From assembly GCA_036522595.1 (NCBI GenBank), contig DATDFL010000286.1, forward strand, positions 1 to 13,473: a DNA stretch of 13,473 bases, read 5' to 3'. Origin of the DNA: AC-32 sp036522595 (GTDB taxonomy: Bacteria; Actinomycetota; Thermoleophilia; Gaiellales; Gaiellaceae). Position 1 is the first letter of the stretch. Every line of letters begins with the position of its first letter. Position numbers and translations under genes: made by a program. Below the pieces are notes generated by a model, which searched no databases, was not told the origin of the DNA, and saw nothing but the letters and a program-made list of their open reading frames with translations. Shown here piece by piece: positions 1 to 6,151 of the stretch.

Positions 1-116
1 GGGGCGACGAGCATGATCACTCGCGCCGACGTCTCGTCGAGGAGCTTCGTTAGCCGCGGCCGCTCGATGATGTGGCGGCGTCCGGCCGAGATCTCTTGGC
101 CTGCCTCGTCTTCCAT
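1..116 (-). CDS. LuxR-family (MalT/LAL-type) ATP-binding regulator, N-terminal fragment cut by the window edge
   Basis: An ATG at 116-114 opens a minus-strand frame that stays open to base 1 (38 full codons). The residues around IERPRLTKLLDE and the ending VIMLVAP match the stretch just before the Walker A loop of MalT-like (LAL/STAND) regulators, which usually continue as AGYGKTT; that loop would lie beyond base 1. The family are large proteins of roughly 800-900 residues with an N-terminal ATPase, a repeat-rich sensor and a C-terminal LuxR HTH that activates transcription on ligand binding. A purine-rich run (AGGCAGGGA) abuts the ATG and may serve as ribosome binding site. It lies downstream of a stand-alone LuxR HTH gene on the same strand, separated by a strong hairpin. 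The family call rests on about 20 residues, so it is likely but not certain. Confidence 0.6.
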   Translation of the reverse strand, partial: MEDEAGQEISAGRRHIIERPRLTKLLDETSARVIMLVA

Positions 117-176
117 TCCCTGCCTCGGGCTCTCCCGGCCCGCTCGAAAGGGTAACCCGGTTGGGGATCAGGGACA

Positions 177-210
177 CCGCGCCTGCGGCCCCGGGAGGCC
201 GCAGGCGCGG
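177..210 (-). terminator. Perfect 14-bp hairpin after the LuxR HTH gene
   Basis: Bases 177-190 (CCGCGCCTGCGGCC) are the exact reverse complement of 197-210, with a 6-nt loop (191-196). On the minus strand the hairpin starts 4 nt after the LuxR HTH stop codon (215-217). No T-run follows on either strand, so it resembles the U-less terminators frequent in GC-rich Actinobacteria. It could instead attenuate read-through into the LAL regulator gene or stabilise the mRNA end. Confidence 0.65.
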
Positions 211-214
211 GCCG

Positions 215-481
215 TCAGTCCCCGGAGGCAGTCGGAGCCGCTCCGAGGCTTTTCGCCAGCGGGTCGCGGCCGGTCAGCGAGCGATAGGCACGCGGGATCT
301 GCCGGCGCCGGGCGCAGCCGAGCTTCTGGCGGAGCACGTCCGAGTGAGCCTTCGCCGTCCGCGGCGAGATGCCGAGACGGCGAGCGACCTCCTCGTTCGA
401 GCAACCGTCAGCGATCAGCTCGATCACCTGACGCTGCCGATCCGTGATGACCGGCGGGCCCTCGTGCAGTAGTTCGACCAT
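215..481 (-). CDS. Stand-alone LuxR-type helix-turn-helix regulator
   Basis: An 88-residue protein made almost entirely of one LuxR/GerE HTH domain (about residues 13-65). The family pattern is clear: TDRQRQVIELIADGCSNEE, then VARRLGISPRTAKAHSDVLRQKLG, where the SPRT..AH helix is the DNA-recognition helix. There is no receiver, PAS or autoinducer domain, so if functional it must bind DNA constitutively, dimerise with a partner, or be controlled by abundance. The C-terminal 23 residues are low-complexity. The ATG at 481-479 has no SD but has TAGCGT 7 nt upstream (minus strand), which suggests a leaderless transcript. A 14-bp hairpin follows the stop at once, and a LAL-type LuxR regulator starts about 100 nt further on. 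It could be a remnant of a longer regulator, but the start and promoter look intact. Confidence 0.82.
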   Translation of the reverse strand: MVELLHEGPPVITDRQRQVIELIADGCSNEEVARRLGISPRTAKAHSDVLRQKLGCARRRQIPRAYRSLTGRDPLAKSLGAAPTASGD

Positions 482-488
482 GGCCGCG

Positions 489-494
489 ACGCTA
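489..494 (-). promoter_or_regulatory. Candidate -10 box (TAGCGT) of a leaderless LuxR HTH mRNA
   Basis: Read on the minus strand, TAGCGT fits TANNNT and ends 7 nt before the ATG at 481. No SD lies in the gap. I see no good -35. The spacing matches that seen at several other genes in this window. Confidence 0.45.
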
Positions 495-542
495 ACAACG
501 GCCCGGCGCCCTGCCTATTGATCGGACGGCGTATCTTCGCCG

Positions 543-1553
543 CTACGCCGAACGGAGTAGTGAGCTGTGAATAAAGCTCGCCTCGTGGCCGCGCCGGTTG
601 GCTTCGGCAAGCTCGTCATCGTCGAGTGCGCCGATGCGTTGCAGAAGCTCGAGCTCGTCTCGGAGGTGCGTCCGCATCATCTCGGGGCCGTCCGTTGCGA
701 TCGTGAACGCGACGCCGTGGTCTACGAAGGCGCGGAAGGTCTCGCGCACCTCGTCCTCACCCGCCAAGGCGCGCGTGAGCAGGTTCGAAGTGGGGCAGAT
801 CTCGAGGACGATCTCGGCCTCGCTCAGCGCGTGCATCAGGTCGGGCTCGCGGGCGGCGAGTATCCCGTGGCCGATGCGGTCGGGGCGAAGGTCGATCACC
901 TCGGCGAGCTCGGCGGCGGCGTGGTCCACACCTTCCTCGCCGACGTGGATCGTGATCCCGAGGCCTGCCGACCGCGCCTCCTCGATCAGCGGCTGGAGCT
1001 CGCGATACGGGTACCGCTCGCCGCGCGGCCGCGGGCCGGCGATGTCGACCCCGACGATCCCGCGCGAGGCATACCGGATCGCCTTCTCGACGATGATCGA
1101 GTTCTGGCGCTCGTCGAAGGTGCGGTCCATCATCAGGATCAGCCCGGCGCGGACCTGCGGGTACTCCAGGCTCGCGCGGTCGAGGCCGCGGGAGGCGGCC
1201 ATGATGATGTGGTCGAGGTCGCGCTCACCGCCGCGGTTTCGCTTCATCGGGTTGAAGCGGAGCTCGAGTGTCGTGATCCCCTGCGAGCGGTAGGCGCCGC
1301 CGATCGCGCCGTGCACCGAGCGCTCGACGGCCACCGGGCTCGACTGGATCAGCTCGGTCCAGTGGTAGATCTGGTCGAGGGTGTCGAGTGAGTCGACTCG
1401 CCGCGGATCGGCGATCGTGACCAGGCGGTCGAACTCCCAGTAGTCCTTGACCGGGAGGGCGATGCCCTGCTCGTGGGCGAGGCTCCAGAGGATGTCCGAC
1501 GCGACCGACGCGCCGAGGTGGGTGTGCAGCTCGGCGAGGCCGTTCTCGAACAT
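543..1553 (-). CDS. Adenosine deaminase family amidohydrolase (divergent active site)
   Basis: A 336-residue protein, normal length for the family, which hydrolyses the 6-amino group of adenosine or related purines in the cytoplasm using one zinc ion. Visible motifs in order: the metal-binding HTH (His10, His12), HVGEE (His203 metal ligand, Glu206 proton shuttle), RIGHG (His229), CPTSN (253-257) and TDGP (Asp288, fourth metal ligand). Two substrate-contacting positions differ from classical adenosine deaminase: HLDG is HLGA here (Gly14 in place of the Asp that contacts the ribose 5'-OH), and TDDP is TDGP (Gly289 in place of the Asp that contacts purine N7). Catalysis should be intact but the substrate may not be adenosine. 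The ATG at 1553 has no SD but has TAGACT 6 nt upstream. It is divergent from a small membrane protein gene. Confidence 0.85.
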   Translation of the reverse strand: MFENGLAELHTHLGASVASDILWSLAHEQGIALPVKDYWEFDRLVTIADPRRVDSLDTLDQIYHWTELIQSSPVAVERSVHGAIGGAYRSQGITTLELRFNPMKRNRGGERDLDHIIMAASRGLDRASLEYPQVRAGLILMMDRTFDERQNSIIVEKAIRYASRGIVGVDIAGPRPRGERYPYRELQPLIEEARSAGLGITIHVGEEGVDHAAAELAEVIDLRPDRIGHGILAAREPDLMHALSEAEIVLEICPTSNLLTRALAGEDEVRETFRAFVDHGVAFTIATDGPEMMRTHLRDELELLQRIGALDDDELAEANRRGHEASFIHSSLLRSA

Positions 1554-1559
1554 GCGGTG

Positions 1560-1565
1560 AGTCTA
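1560..1565 (-). promoter_or_regulatory. Candidate -10 box (TAGACT) of a leaderless deaminase mRNA
   Basis: On the minus strand TAGACT ends 6 nt before the deaminase ATG (1553-1551), with no SD between. No convincing -35 is visible. Confidence 0.45.
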
Positions 1566-1642
1566 GGGCGCGCGACGTCCCCCGAACGGGTGATGCGCCG
1601 CCCGGCGCCACGCGGGATAGTGGCGGGCGGGGAAGGTCGAAG

Positions 1643-1888
1643 GTGTCGTCGCTTCAAATCTCGCTCGACGAGCCGCTCTCACCGGAGTTGGCGCTCGTCT
1701 GCCCGGAGCTCGCCGAGCGGGCGCGACAGCTCCTCCCAGAGCCTGGCTGGCTGGCCCCGGTCGTTCGTCTCGAACAAGCGGCTCGCATTCGCCCAATGCA
1801 GACGCTCATGCTCACGCTCCTCGTCGTGGCGACCACGATGACGCCGCTCGCGCTCCTGCTCTACGAGCGGTCGCCGCACTTTCACTAG
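1643..1888 (+). CDS. Small protein with one C-terminal membrane segment
   Basis: I do not recognise this family. The 81-residue product has a soluble N-terminal part (PLSPELALVCPELAERARQL, residues 11-30) and one hydrophobic helix at about residues 52-73, followed by a short ERSPHFH tail, which suggests a tail-anchored or single-pass inner-membrane protein. The GTG at 1643 is preceded by GGAAGG at 1631-1636, a well-placed ribosome binding site, and this is the main argument that the gene is real. It is divergent from the deaminase gene (89-nt gap). Its TAG stop is only 2 nt from the stop of the convergent L,D-transpeptidase gene; together they form the palindrome TAGCGCTA (1886-1893). Function unknown. 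Confidence 0.6.
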   Translation: MSSLQISLDEPLSPELALVCPELAERARQLLPEPGWLAPVVRLEQAARIRPMQTLMLTLLVVATTMTPLALLLYERSPHFH

Positions 1889-1890
1889 CG

Positions 1891-2586
1891 CTACGGGTGA
1901 ATCACGACCCGCGCGCCGAGCGGGACTGAGCGCATCAGGTAGCGCAGCGCCGACGCCGGCGCGTGCAGACAGCCGTTGCTGACGGCGCCGGCGGTCGAGC
2001 CGCCGTGGATCGCGATCCGATTGCCGCCAGCCCAGCCGCTCGGCAGGTGCGTCTGGTGCGCCGAGAGCGCGAGGATGCAGCAGCCGTAGACCGGCGAGTA
2101 GCCGGCGCCGTTGAGCTTGTCGGTCACGGCGAAACGGCCGATTGGCGTCGGCGTGCCGGGAGCGCCGATGCCGACCCGGACGCTCAGTACGACCCGCGCG
2201 CCCACACGCACGCGGAGCATGCGCGTCGAGAGGTCGACGTCGAGGGTGACGCGTGTGCGGCTGAGCCTGAGCGTCCCGGGCCGAGCGTCGATCCAGCCCA
2301 CGCGGCCGTTCGGCAGTGCGGTCGAGACGACGGCGAAGCGCCGCCCGGGAAGCGCGCGCGTGACCGCGAAGGTCTGGGCCGAGCCGAACTCCGTCCGCGA
2401 CGAGAGCGAGGCGACGACCCGGCCGTGGGGGCTGAGACGAATGCCGACCCGACGGCCCGACCGAACCTGCGCGATGAGCATCTGCGCAGGCGGACGATGG
2501 ACGACCGGTGCGTGCACCGGGCGTGCGAGGGAAGCGACGAAGAATGCGGCGACGAGGGCGAGGCCCACGTCGTCGTTGATCGGCAC
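1891..2586 (-). CDS. Secreted L,D-transpeptidase (YkuD domain)
   Basis: A 231-residue protein of the YkuD family, whose members form 3-3 peptidoglycan cross-links or attach proteins to peptidoglycan outside the membrane. An N-terminal hydrophobic stretch (about residues 7-24, ending near HA) looks like a signal peptide. The catalytic domain is C-terminal: VGIGAPGTPTPIGRF is the typical substrate-loop segment, followed by IHGG (His194) and SNGCLH with catalytic Cys206. Family members usually have S-H-G-C-x-R/N; here Asn replaces the His and His replaces the Arg/Asn. The middle (about 35-110) is beta-rich, without a recognised LysM or PG-binding repeat. The GTG at 2586 is the first possible start after an in-frame stop; no SD is visible. 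It is divergent from the glycosyltransferase gene with a 41-nt shared promoter region. Confidence 0.88.
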   Translation of the reverse strand: MPINDDVGLALVAAFFVASLARPVHAPVVHRPPAQMLIAQVRSGRRVGIRLSPHGRVVASLSSRTEFGSAQTFAVTRALPGRRFAVVSTALPNGRVGWIDARPGTLRLSRTRVTLDVDLSTRMLRVRVGARVVLSVRVGIGAPGTPTPIGRFAVTDKLNGAGYSPVYGCCILALSAHQTHLPSGWAGGNRIAIHGGSTAGAVSNGCLHAPASALRYLMRSVPLGARVVIHP

Positions 2587-2611
2587 CGAAACCCGTTTTC
2601 GTGAGAGGCAC

Positions 2612-2617
2612 TAGGGT
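2612..2617 (+). promoter_or_regulatory. Candidate -10 box (TAGGGT) for the glycosyltransferase operon
   Basis: TAGGGT fits TANNNT and lies 10 nt before the ATG at 2628, which would leave a leader of only a few nucleotides. It sits in the 41-nt gap shared with the divergent transpeptidase gene. No clear -35 is visible. Confidence 0.3.
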
Positions 2618-2627
2618 CCTGGGCGCG

Positions 2628-3743
2628 ATGAAGGTCGGCATCGTCGTCCCGTACTCGTGGTCCTACTGGGGCGGTGTCAACGAGCATGTCGAGCTCAAGG
2701 TGGAGGCCCTGCAGAAGCTCGGGGTCGACACGCGCACGGTTATCGGTCACGACCCACCGGGAAGCTTCACGCGTGTGCTCCATCCTCGGCACGGGCGGCA
2801 CGGCCGGCCCCCGGCGGACGTGATTCCCGTCGGCCGCTCGGTGATCGTGCCCGCGAACGGGGCGCTGCCGAACATCGTGCTGAGCCCTTCGACGGTGCCC
2901 CGGGTCAAGCGCGTGCTGCGGCGAGAGCGCTTCGACGTGCTCCACCTGCACGAGCCGATGACTCCCATCATCTGCACGGCCGCGATGGCGTGGGCGAACG
3001 CGCCGGTCGTGGCGACCTTCCATGCATCCGGGAAGCTCGCGTGGAACACGTTCGGGAAGCCGGTGTGGGGGTTCCTGATGGATCGCATCGACCACCGGAT
3101 CGCCGTCACCGAGGCCGCGCGCGAGTCCGCGAACCGCTGGTTCCCCGGCGAGTACGAGCTGCTCCCGAACGGCACCCTGATCCCGCCGGAAGCGGATCCG
3201 GCCGGGCGGGAGGAGCGGATCGTCTTCGTCGGGCGCCACGACCCGCGCAAGGGCATGGCCGTGCTTCTGCGCGCATGGCCGCAGATCCGCGAGCGCACGG
3301 GCGCGCATCTGCGCATCGTCGGCGCCGATCCGCTGATGGTCCGTCTGCTCCTCACGCGCACGGGTGTCGACAGCGAGGGGATCGACGCGCTCGGGTTCCT
3401 CAGCCAGGAAGCGCTGACGGAGGAGCTACTGGCCGCGAAAGCGCTGGTCGCGCCGTCGCTCGGCGGGGAGAGCTTCGGGATGGTTCTCACTCGCGCGTTC
3501 GCCTGCGCGACCCCGGTCGTTGCATCCGACATCGATGGGTACCGTGACGTCATGACCGACGAGACGGGCCTGCTCGTCCCGCCGGGAGACCCGGCCGCGC
3601 TGGCGGATGCCGTGACGGAGCTGCTGGCGGACGAGCCGCGGCGGGAAGCGCGCGGCGCCGCCGCGAGAGTGCTCGCGGAGGAGCGCTACTCGTGGGACGA
3701 GATCGCGCGCCGCCTCGTCACCGTCTACGAGGGGCTCGCGTGA
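2628..3743 (+). CDS. GT4-family glycosyltransferase (PimA-like)
   Basis: A 371-residue GT-B fold enzyme. I place the start at ATG 2628 (MKVGIVVPYSW), where the first beta strand begins; an upstream GTG at 2601 would add nine atypical residues. The N-terminal half carries the glycine loop GGVNEHV (15-21) and HLHEPM, the C-terminal half VFVGRHDPRKG and GGESFGM. These resemble phosphatidylinositol mannosyltransferase PimA, which adds a mannose from GDP-mannose to a lipid acceptor at the inner leaflet; the donor and acceptor here cannot be read from the sequence. The EX7E donor-binding motif is altered: Glu281 is present but the second Glu is Arg289 (ESFGMVLTR). It is the first gene of an overlapping operon and its TGA overlaps the GTG of the next gene. 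Confidence 0.85.
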   Translation: MKVGIVVPYSWSYWGGVNEHVELKVEALQKLGVDTRTVIGHDPPGSFTRVLHPRHGRHGRPPADVIPVGRSVIVPANGALPNIVLSPSTVPRVKRVLRRERFDVLHLHEPMTPIICTAAMAWANAPVVATFHASGKLAWNTFGKPVWGFLMDRIDHRIAVTEAARESANRWFPGEYELLPNGTLIPPEADPAGREERIVFVGRHDPRKGMAVLLRAWPQIRERTGAHLRIVGADPLMVRLLLTRTGVDSEGIDALGFLSQEALTEELLAAKALVAPSLGGESFGMVLTRAFACATPVVASDIDGYRDVMTDETGLLVPPGDPAALADAVTELLADEPRREARGAAARVLAEERYSWDEIARRLVTVYEGLA

Positions 3744-4816
3744 ACTTCCGCATTCCGGGATCCCCGCTGCTCCGCGTGGTGGTCGTGCTGGCTGCGGCCT
3801 GCGGGCTCGGCGCGCTCGTCTGGTGGCGCGGGCCGGACTGGGGCACGGTCGGGCACGCGTTCGACCAGGTGCGCTGGCAATGGGTGGTCGTGGCGATCGG
3901 CCTCAACCTCGTCTCGGTGGTCGTGCGGGCCGGCGCGTGGCGGACGGTCATCAAGCAGGCGATGCCGCCTCCGCACCCGCGCTACCCGCTCGTCTTCTCG
4001 GCGTTCTCGGTCGGTCTGTTCGCGAACGCCGTGCTGCCCGGGCGGATCGGCGAGCTCGCGCGGGTCGCGGTGTTGACGCGGAAGCTCCGGCTGCAAGGGC
4101 GGGCCAACGGGACCTGGGCCGCGCTCGTGGGGACGGTCTTCGCGCACCGCCTCTTCGACCTCGTGCCGACGATCGGGCTGATCCTCTACGTCCTCCTCAC
4201 CGCGAAGATCCCGCACTGGGCGATCTCGAGCCTCGCAGTCGTCGGGACCATCGGCTTCGGGCTCTTCGCCTTCGCATTCGCTAGCGCTCGGCATCACCGC
4301 CAGTCGGTGATCGAGGGGGTGGGGCCCGCACGGCGCGTTCTCGAGATGGTCCGCCACGGGCTGGGCGTCCTGCACGCGCCAGGGCCTGCGGCCGTAGCGG
4401 CGTTCTTCCAATGCTCGGGCTGGCTGTGCCAGTTCTTCGCGGTGTACACCGCGATGCGGGCCTTCCACATCCACTCGCCCCTGCCGGCGGCCGGGCTGGT
4501 GCTGCTGCTGATGAACGTCGCGACGCTTTTCCCGCTCTGGCCGGGAAACATCGGGCTGCTCCAGGCCGCAATCGCGCTGCCGCTGGCCTCGTACGGCGTC
4601 CCGGCAGGGAAGGCGATCGCGTACGGCTTCGGGCTGCAGGCGATCGAGGCGTCCGTGGGCGTGGGCGTCGGGATGATCTTCCTCGCGCGCGAGGGCCTGT
4701 CGTTCGCGATGCTGCGCCGGATGCCCGATGCCGCCGAGGCGGAAGTCCCGCAAGGCGAGGAGCAGGCCTCCGAGGACCGAGCCGAGGCCCGTGCGCGCGC
4801 TCGCGTCCCCGGCTAG
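3740..4816 (+). CDS. Flippase-like integral membrane protein (lysylphosphatidylglycerol synthetase TM/UPF0104 family)
   Basis: A 358-residue polytopic membrane protein. The GTG at 3740 overlaps the preceding TGA (GTGA), typical of translational coupling, and places a hydrophobic segment at residues 10-29; frames extended further upstream would lie inside the glycosyltransferase gene. Further hydrophobic helices follow at about 44-64, 80-95, 125-165, 170-190 and through the C-terminal half, ending in a charged tail rich in Glu, Ala and Arg. The segment NAVLPGRIGELARV is the conserved signature of this family, related to the membrane domain of MprF and to AglD-type proteins. Members are thought to flip or help transfer lipid-linked groups. 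Placement next to a lipid-type glycosyltransferase suggests a glycolipid or polyprenyl-sugar role. Its last 26 nt overlap the glycerate kinase gene. Confidence 0.85.
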   Translation: MNFRIPGSPLLRVVVVLAAACGLGALVWWRGPDWGTVGHAFDQVRWQWVVVAIGLNLVSVVVRAGAWRTVIKQAMPPPHPRYPLVFSAFSVGLFANAVLPGRIGELARVAVLTRKLRLQGRANGTWAALVGTVFAHRLFDLVPTIGLILYVLLTAKIPHWAISSLAVVGTIGFGLFAFAFASARHHRQSVIEGVGPARRVLEMVRHGLGVLHAPGPAAVAAFFQCSGWLCQFFAVYTAMRAFHIHSPLPAAGLVLLLMNVATLFPLWPGNIGLLQAAIALPLASYGVPAGKAIAYGFGLQAIEASVGVGVGMIFLAREGLSFAMLRRMPDAAEAEVPQGEEQASEDRAEARARARVPG

Positions 4817-5690
4817 CCTCAAGGGCGTCCTCAGTGGGCGCGAGGCGGCCTCGCAGCTTGCGAAGGGCTTCGCGCGTGCGGGTGTCGAGGTCGAGGAGTC
4901 GCCGATCGCCGACGGGGGCGAGGGGACGGCCGAAATGCTCGGGGCACGCGTACTCGAGAACGTCTCCGTGCACGACGCCTTCGGATCGGCGCGGGAGGCA
5001 CCGGTTTGGGCGCTGGACGACGGGACGATCCTCCTTCAGAGCGCAGACGCGGTGCCGCTCGACCCCAGCCGTCTGGACGCGTCGGCCGCCTCCAGCCGCG
5101 GCTTCGGCGAGCTGCTGGCGGCGGTTCCGGATTGCGAGCGGTTGCTCGTCGGCCTCGGGGGCACCGCGACGATGGACGGCGGCGACGGCTTGCTCGAGGT
5201 CCTGGCGGAGCTCCCCGCGCCGACCACTGTCCTCTGCGACACGCGCGCGACGCTGCTCGAGGCGCCAGCGCGGTTCGGGCCGCAGAAGGGCGCGACGCCC
5301 GAGCTGATCGCGGAGCTGGAGGAACGCTTCCGCGGCCGGCCCTTCGTGGACGTTCCCGGCTCGGGCGCGGCGGGCGGCCTCGGCGCGGCCCTGGCCTCGC
5401 TGGGCGCGGAGCTCGTCCCGGGAGCGCAGCGCCTCTTCGAGCTGACCGGCTTCCGCGAGCGGGTCGCGCGCGCCGACCTCGTCGTCACGGGCGAGGGCAC
5501 GGTCGACCGGACGACCTTCGAGGGGAAGGCGCCGGGTGAGGCCGTACGCATCTGCCAGGAGCTCGGCGTGCGCTGCGTGCTCTTCGGCGGTCGCGTCGAG
5601 GACGAACGAGACGCGGTCGCGCTCAGCGGGGACCCGTCCCGCGCACGCGAAGACCTCGAGGAGCTCGGCCTGCGGTTGGCTACGCGGTAG
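4791..5690 (+). CDS. Glycerate kinase family protein, compact form
   Basis: A 299-residue protein of the bacterial glycerate kinase family, which phosphorylates D-glycerate with ATP. The GTG at 4791 puts RALASPASLKGVLS at the N-terminus, matching the family's VAPDSFKGTLS start, and overlaps the upstream gene by 26 nt. Clear motifs are ADGGEGT (40-46), VGLGGTATMDGGDG, FGPQKGATPE, GSGAAGGLGAAL and DLVVTGEGTVDRTTFEGK. It is about 70-80 residues shorter than usual (about 370-380): the segment between ADGGEGT and GLGG, and the loop that is normally a D-x-N-P-L run with small residues after it, are reduced. The normally conserved Asp of PDSFKG is Ala8. It may therefore be an altered kinase. It is the third gene of the glycosyltransferase operon and converges on, and overlaps by 11 bp, the next gene. 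Confidence 0.82.
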   Translation: MRALASPASLKGVLSGREAASQLAKGFARAGVEVEESPIADGGEGTAEMLGARVLENVSVHDAFGSAREAPVWALDDGTILLQSADAVPLDPSRLDASAASSRGFGELLAAVPDCERLLVGLGGTATMDGGDGLLEVLAELPAPTTVLCDTRATLLEAPARFGPQKGATPELIAELEERFRGRPFVDVPGSGAAGGLGAALASLGAELVPGAQRLFELTGFRERVARADLVVTGEGTVDRTTFEGKAPGEAVRICQELGVRCVLFGGRVEDERDAVALSGDPSRAREDLEELGLRLATR

Positions 5691-6099
5691 GCGCGGACTC
5701 GGCCTCGCGCAGGCGCTTGGCCATTGCCTGCAGGAGCGGCCATGCGATGCGCGCGTCGCTCTCGACGAGCGGCCGGAAGTCCCAGAACGTCAGGCCGTAG
5801 CAGCGCAAGTCGCTTTCGGCGGTCACGGTCGCCGTGCGGGCGCCCATGTCGATCAGGGCGATGTCGCCGAAGTAGTCGCCCGGCCCGAGGCGGCCGCGCT
5901 CGTCGCCGGCCACCGCCACGACGGCCTCGCCGCTCTCGATGACGAAGAACCCCGCGCCGCCCTCGCCCTCGGCGGCGACGGTCTCGCCGGCGTTGAAGGT
6001 CCGCTCCTTGAAGGAGCCGGTCAGACGCTGGAGCTCGCGGGACTCGAGGCCCGCGAAGAGCGGGATTCGCTGCAGGAGCTCCACGGACGGCCCGGCCAC
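5680..6099 (-). CDS. Single-domain cyclic-nucleotide-binding (CNB/cNMP) protein 1
   Basis: A 139-residue protein that is one CNB domain (about residues 8-115) plus a C-terminal helix (LLQAMAKRLREAE), with no HTH or kinase domain. LFAGLESRELQRL begins the domain; GFFVIESGEA and LGPGDYFGDIALI form the beta roll and phosphate-binding cassette, with Asp79 where the ribose-binding Glu usually sits, and Arg88 (GARTATV) where the phosphate-binding Arg sits. It may bind cAMP or cGMP more weakly, or a different ligand. The GTG at 6099 has no SD but has TAGAAT 7 nt upstream. By ungapped hand count 93 of 136 positions match the CNB protein at 11542-11952. Its stop overlaps the convergent glycerate kinase stop by 11 bp. 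Confidence 0.87.
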   Translation of the reverse strand: MAGPSVELLQRIPLFAGLESRELQRLTGSFKERTFNAGETVAAEGEGGAGFFVIESGEAVVAVAGDERGRLGPGDYFGDIALIDMGARTATVTAESDLRCYGLTFWDFRPLVESDARIAWPLLQAMAKRLREAESAPTA

Positions 6100-6106
6100 G
6101 CCGGAG

Positions 6107-6112
6107 ATTCTA
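6107..6112 (-). promoter_or_regulatory. Candidate -10 box (TAGAAT) of a leaderless CNB protein 1 mRNA
   Basis: On the minus strand TAGAAT (5 of 6 to TATAAT) ends 7 nt before the GTG. The same TTAGAATC octamer stands 8 nt before the paralogue at 11952. Confidence 0.55.
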
Positions 6113-6151
6113 ATCCGACGCGGCCGGACCGCTGCAGGGAGTGGCGGTGAG

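Noticed and set aside
13..472. Plus-strand open frames at the left edge
   Set aside because: Antisense to the LuxR HTH gene and LAL fragment, without SD or recognisable content.
567..1391. Long plus-strand open frame opposite the deaminase gene
   Set aside because: It is the antisense of a gene with clear catalytic motifs; its product shows no domain and reflects GC-rich codon bias.
3725..4822. 365-codon minus-strand frame opposite the flippase-like gene
   Set aside because: The product is charged and low-complexity; the plus strand shows membrane helices and the PGRIGELARV signature.
5680..6099. Crp/Fnr-type transcription factor
   Set aside because: The protein stops after the CNB domain and one helix; the C-terminal winged helix of Crp/Fnr proteins is absent.
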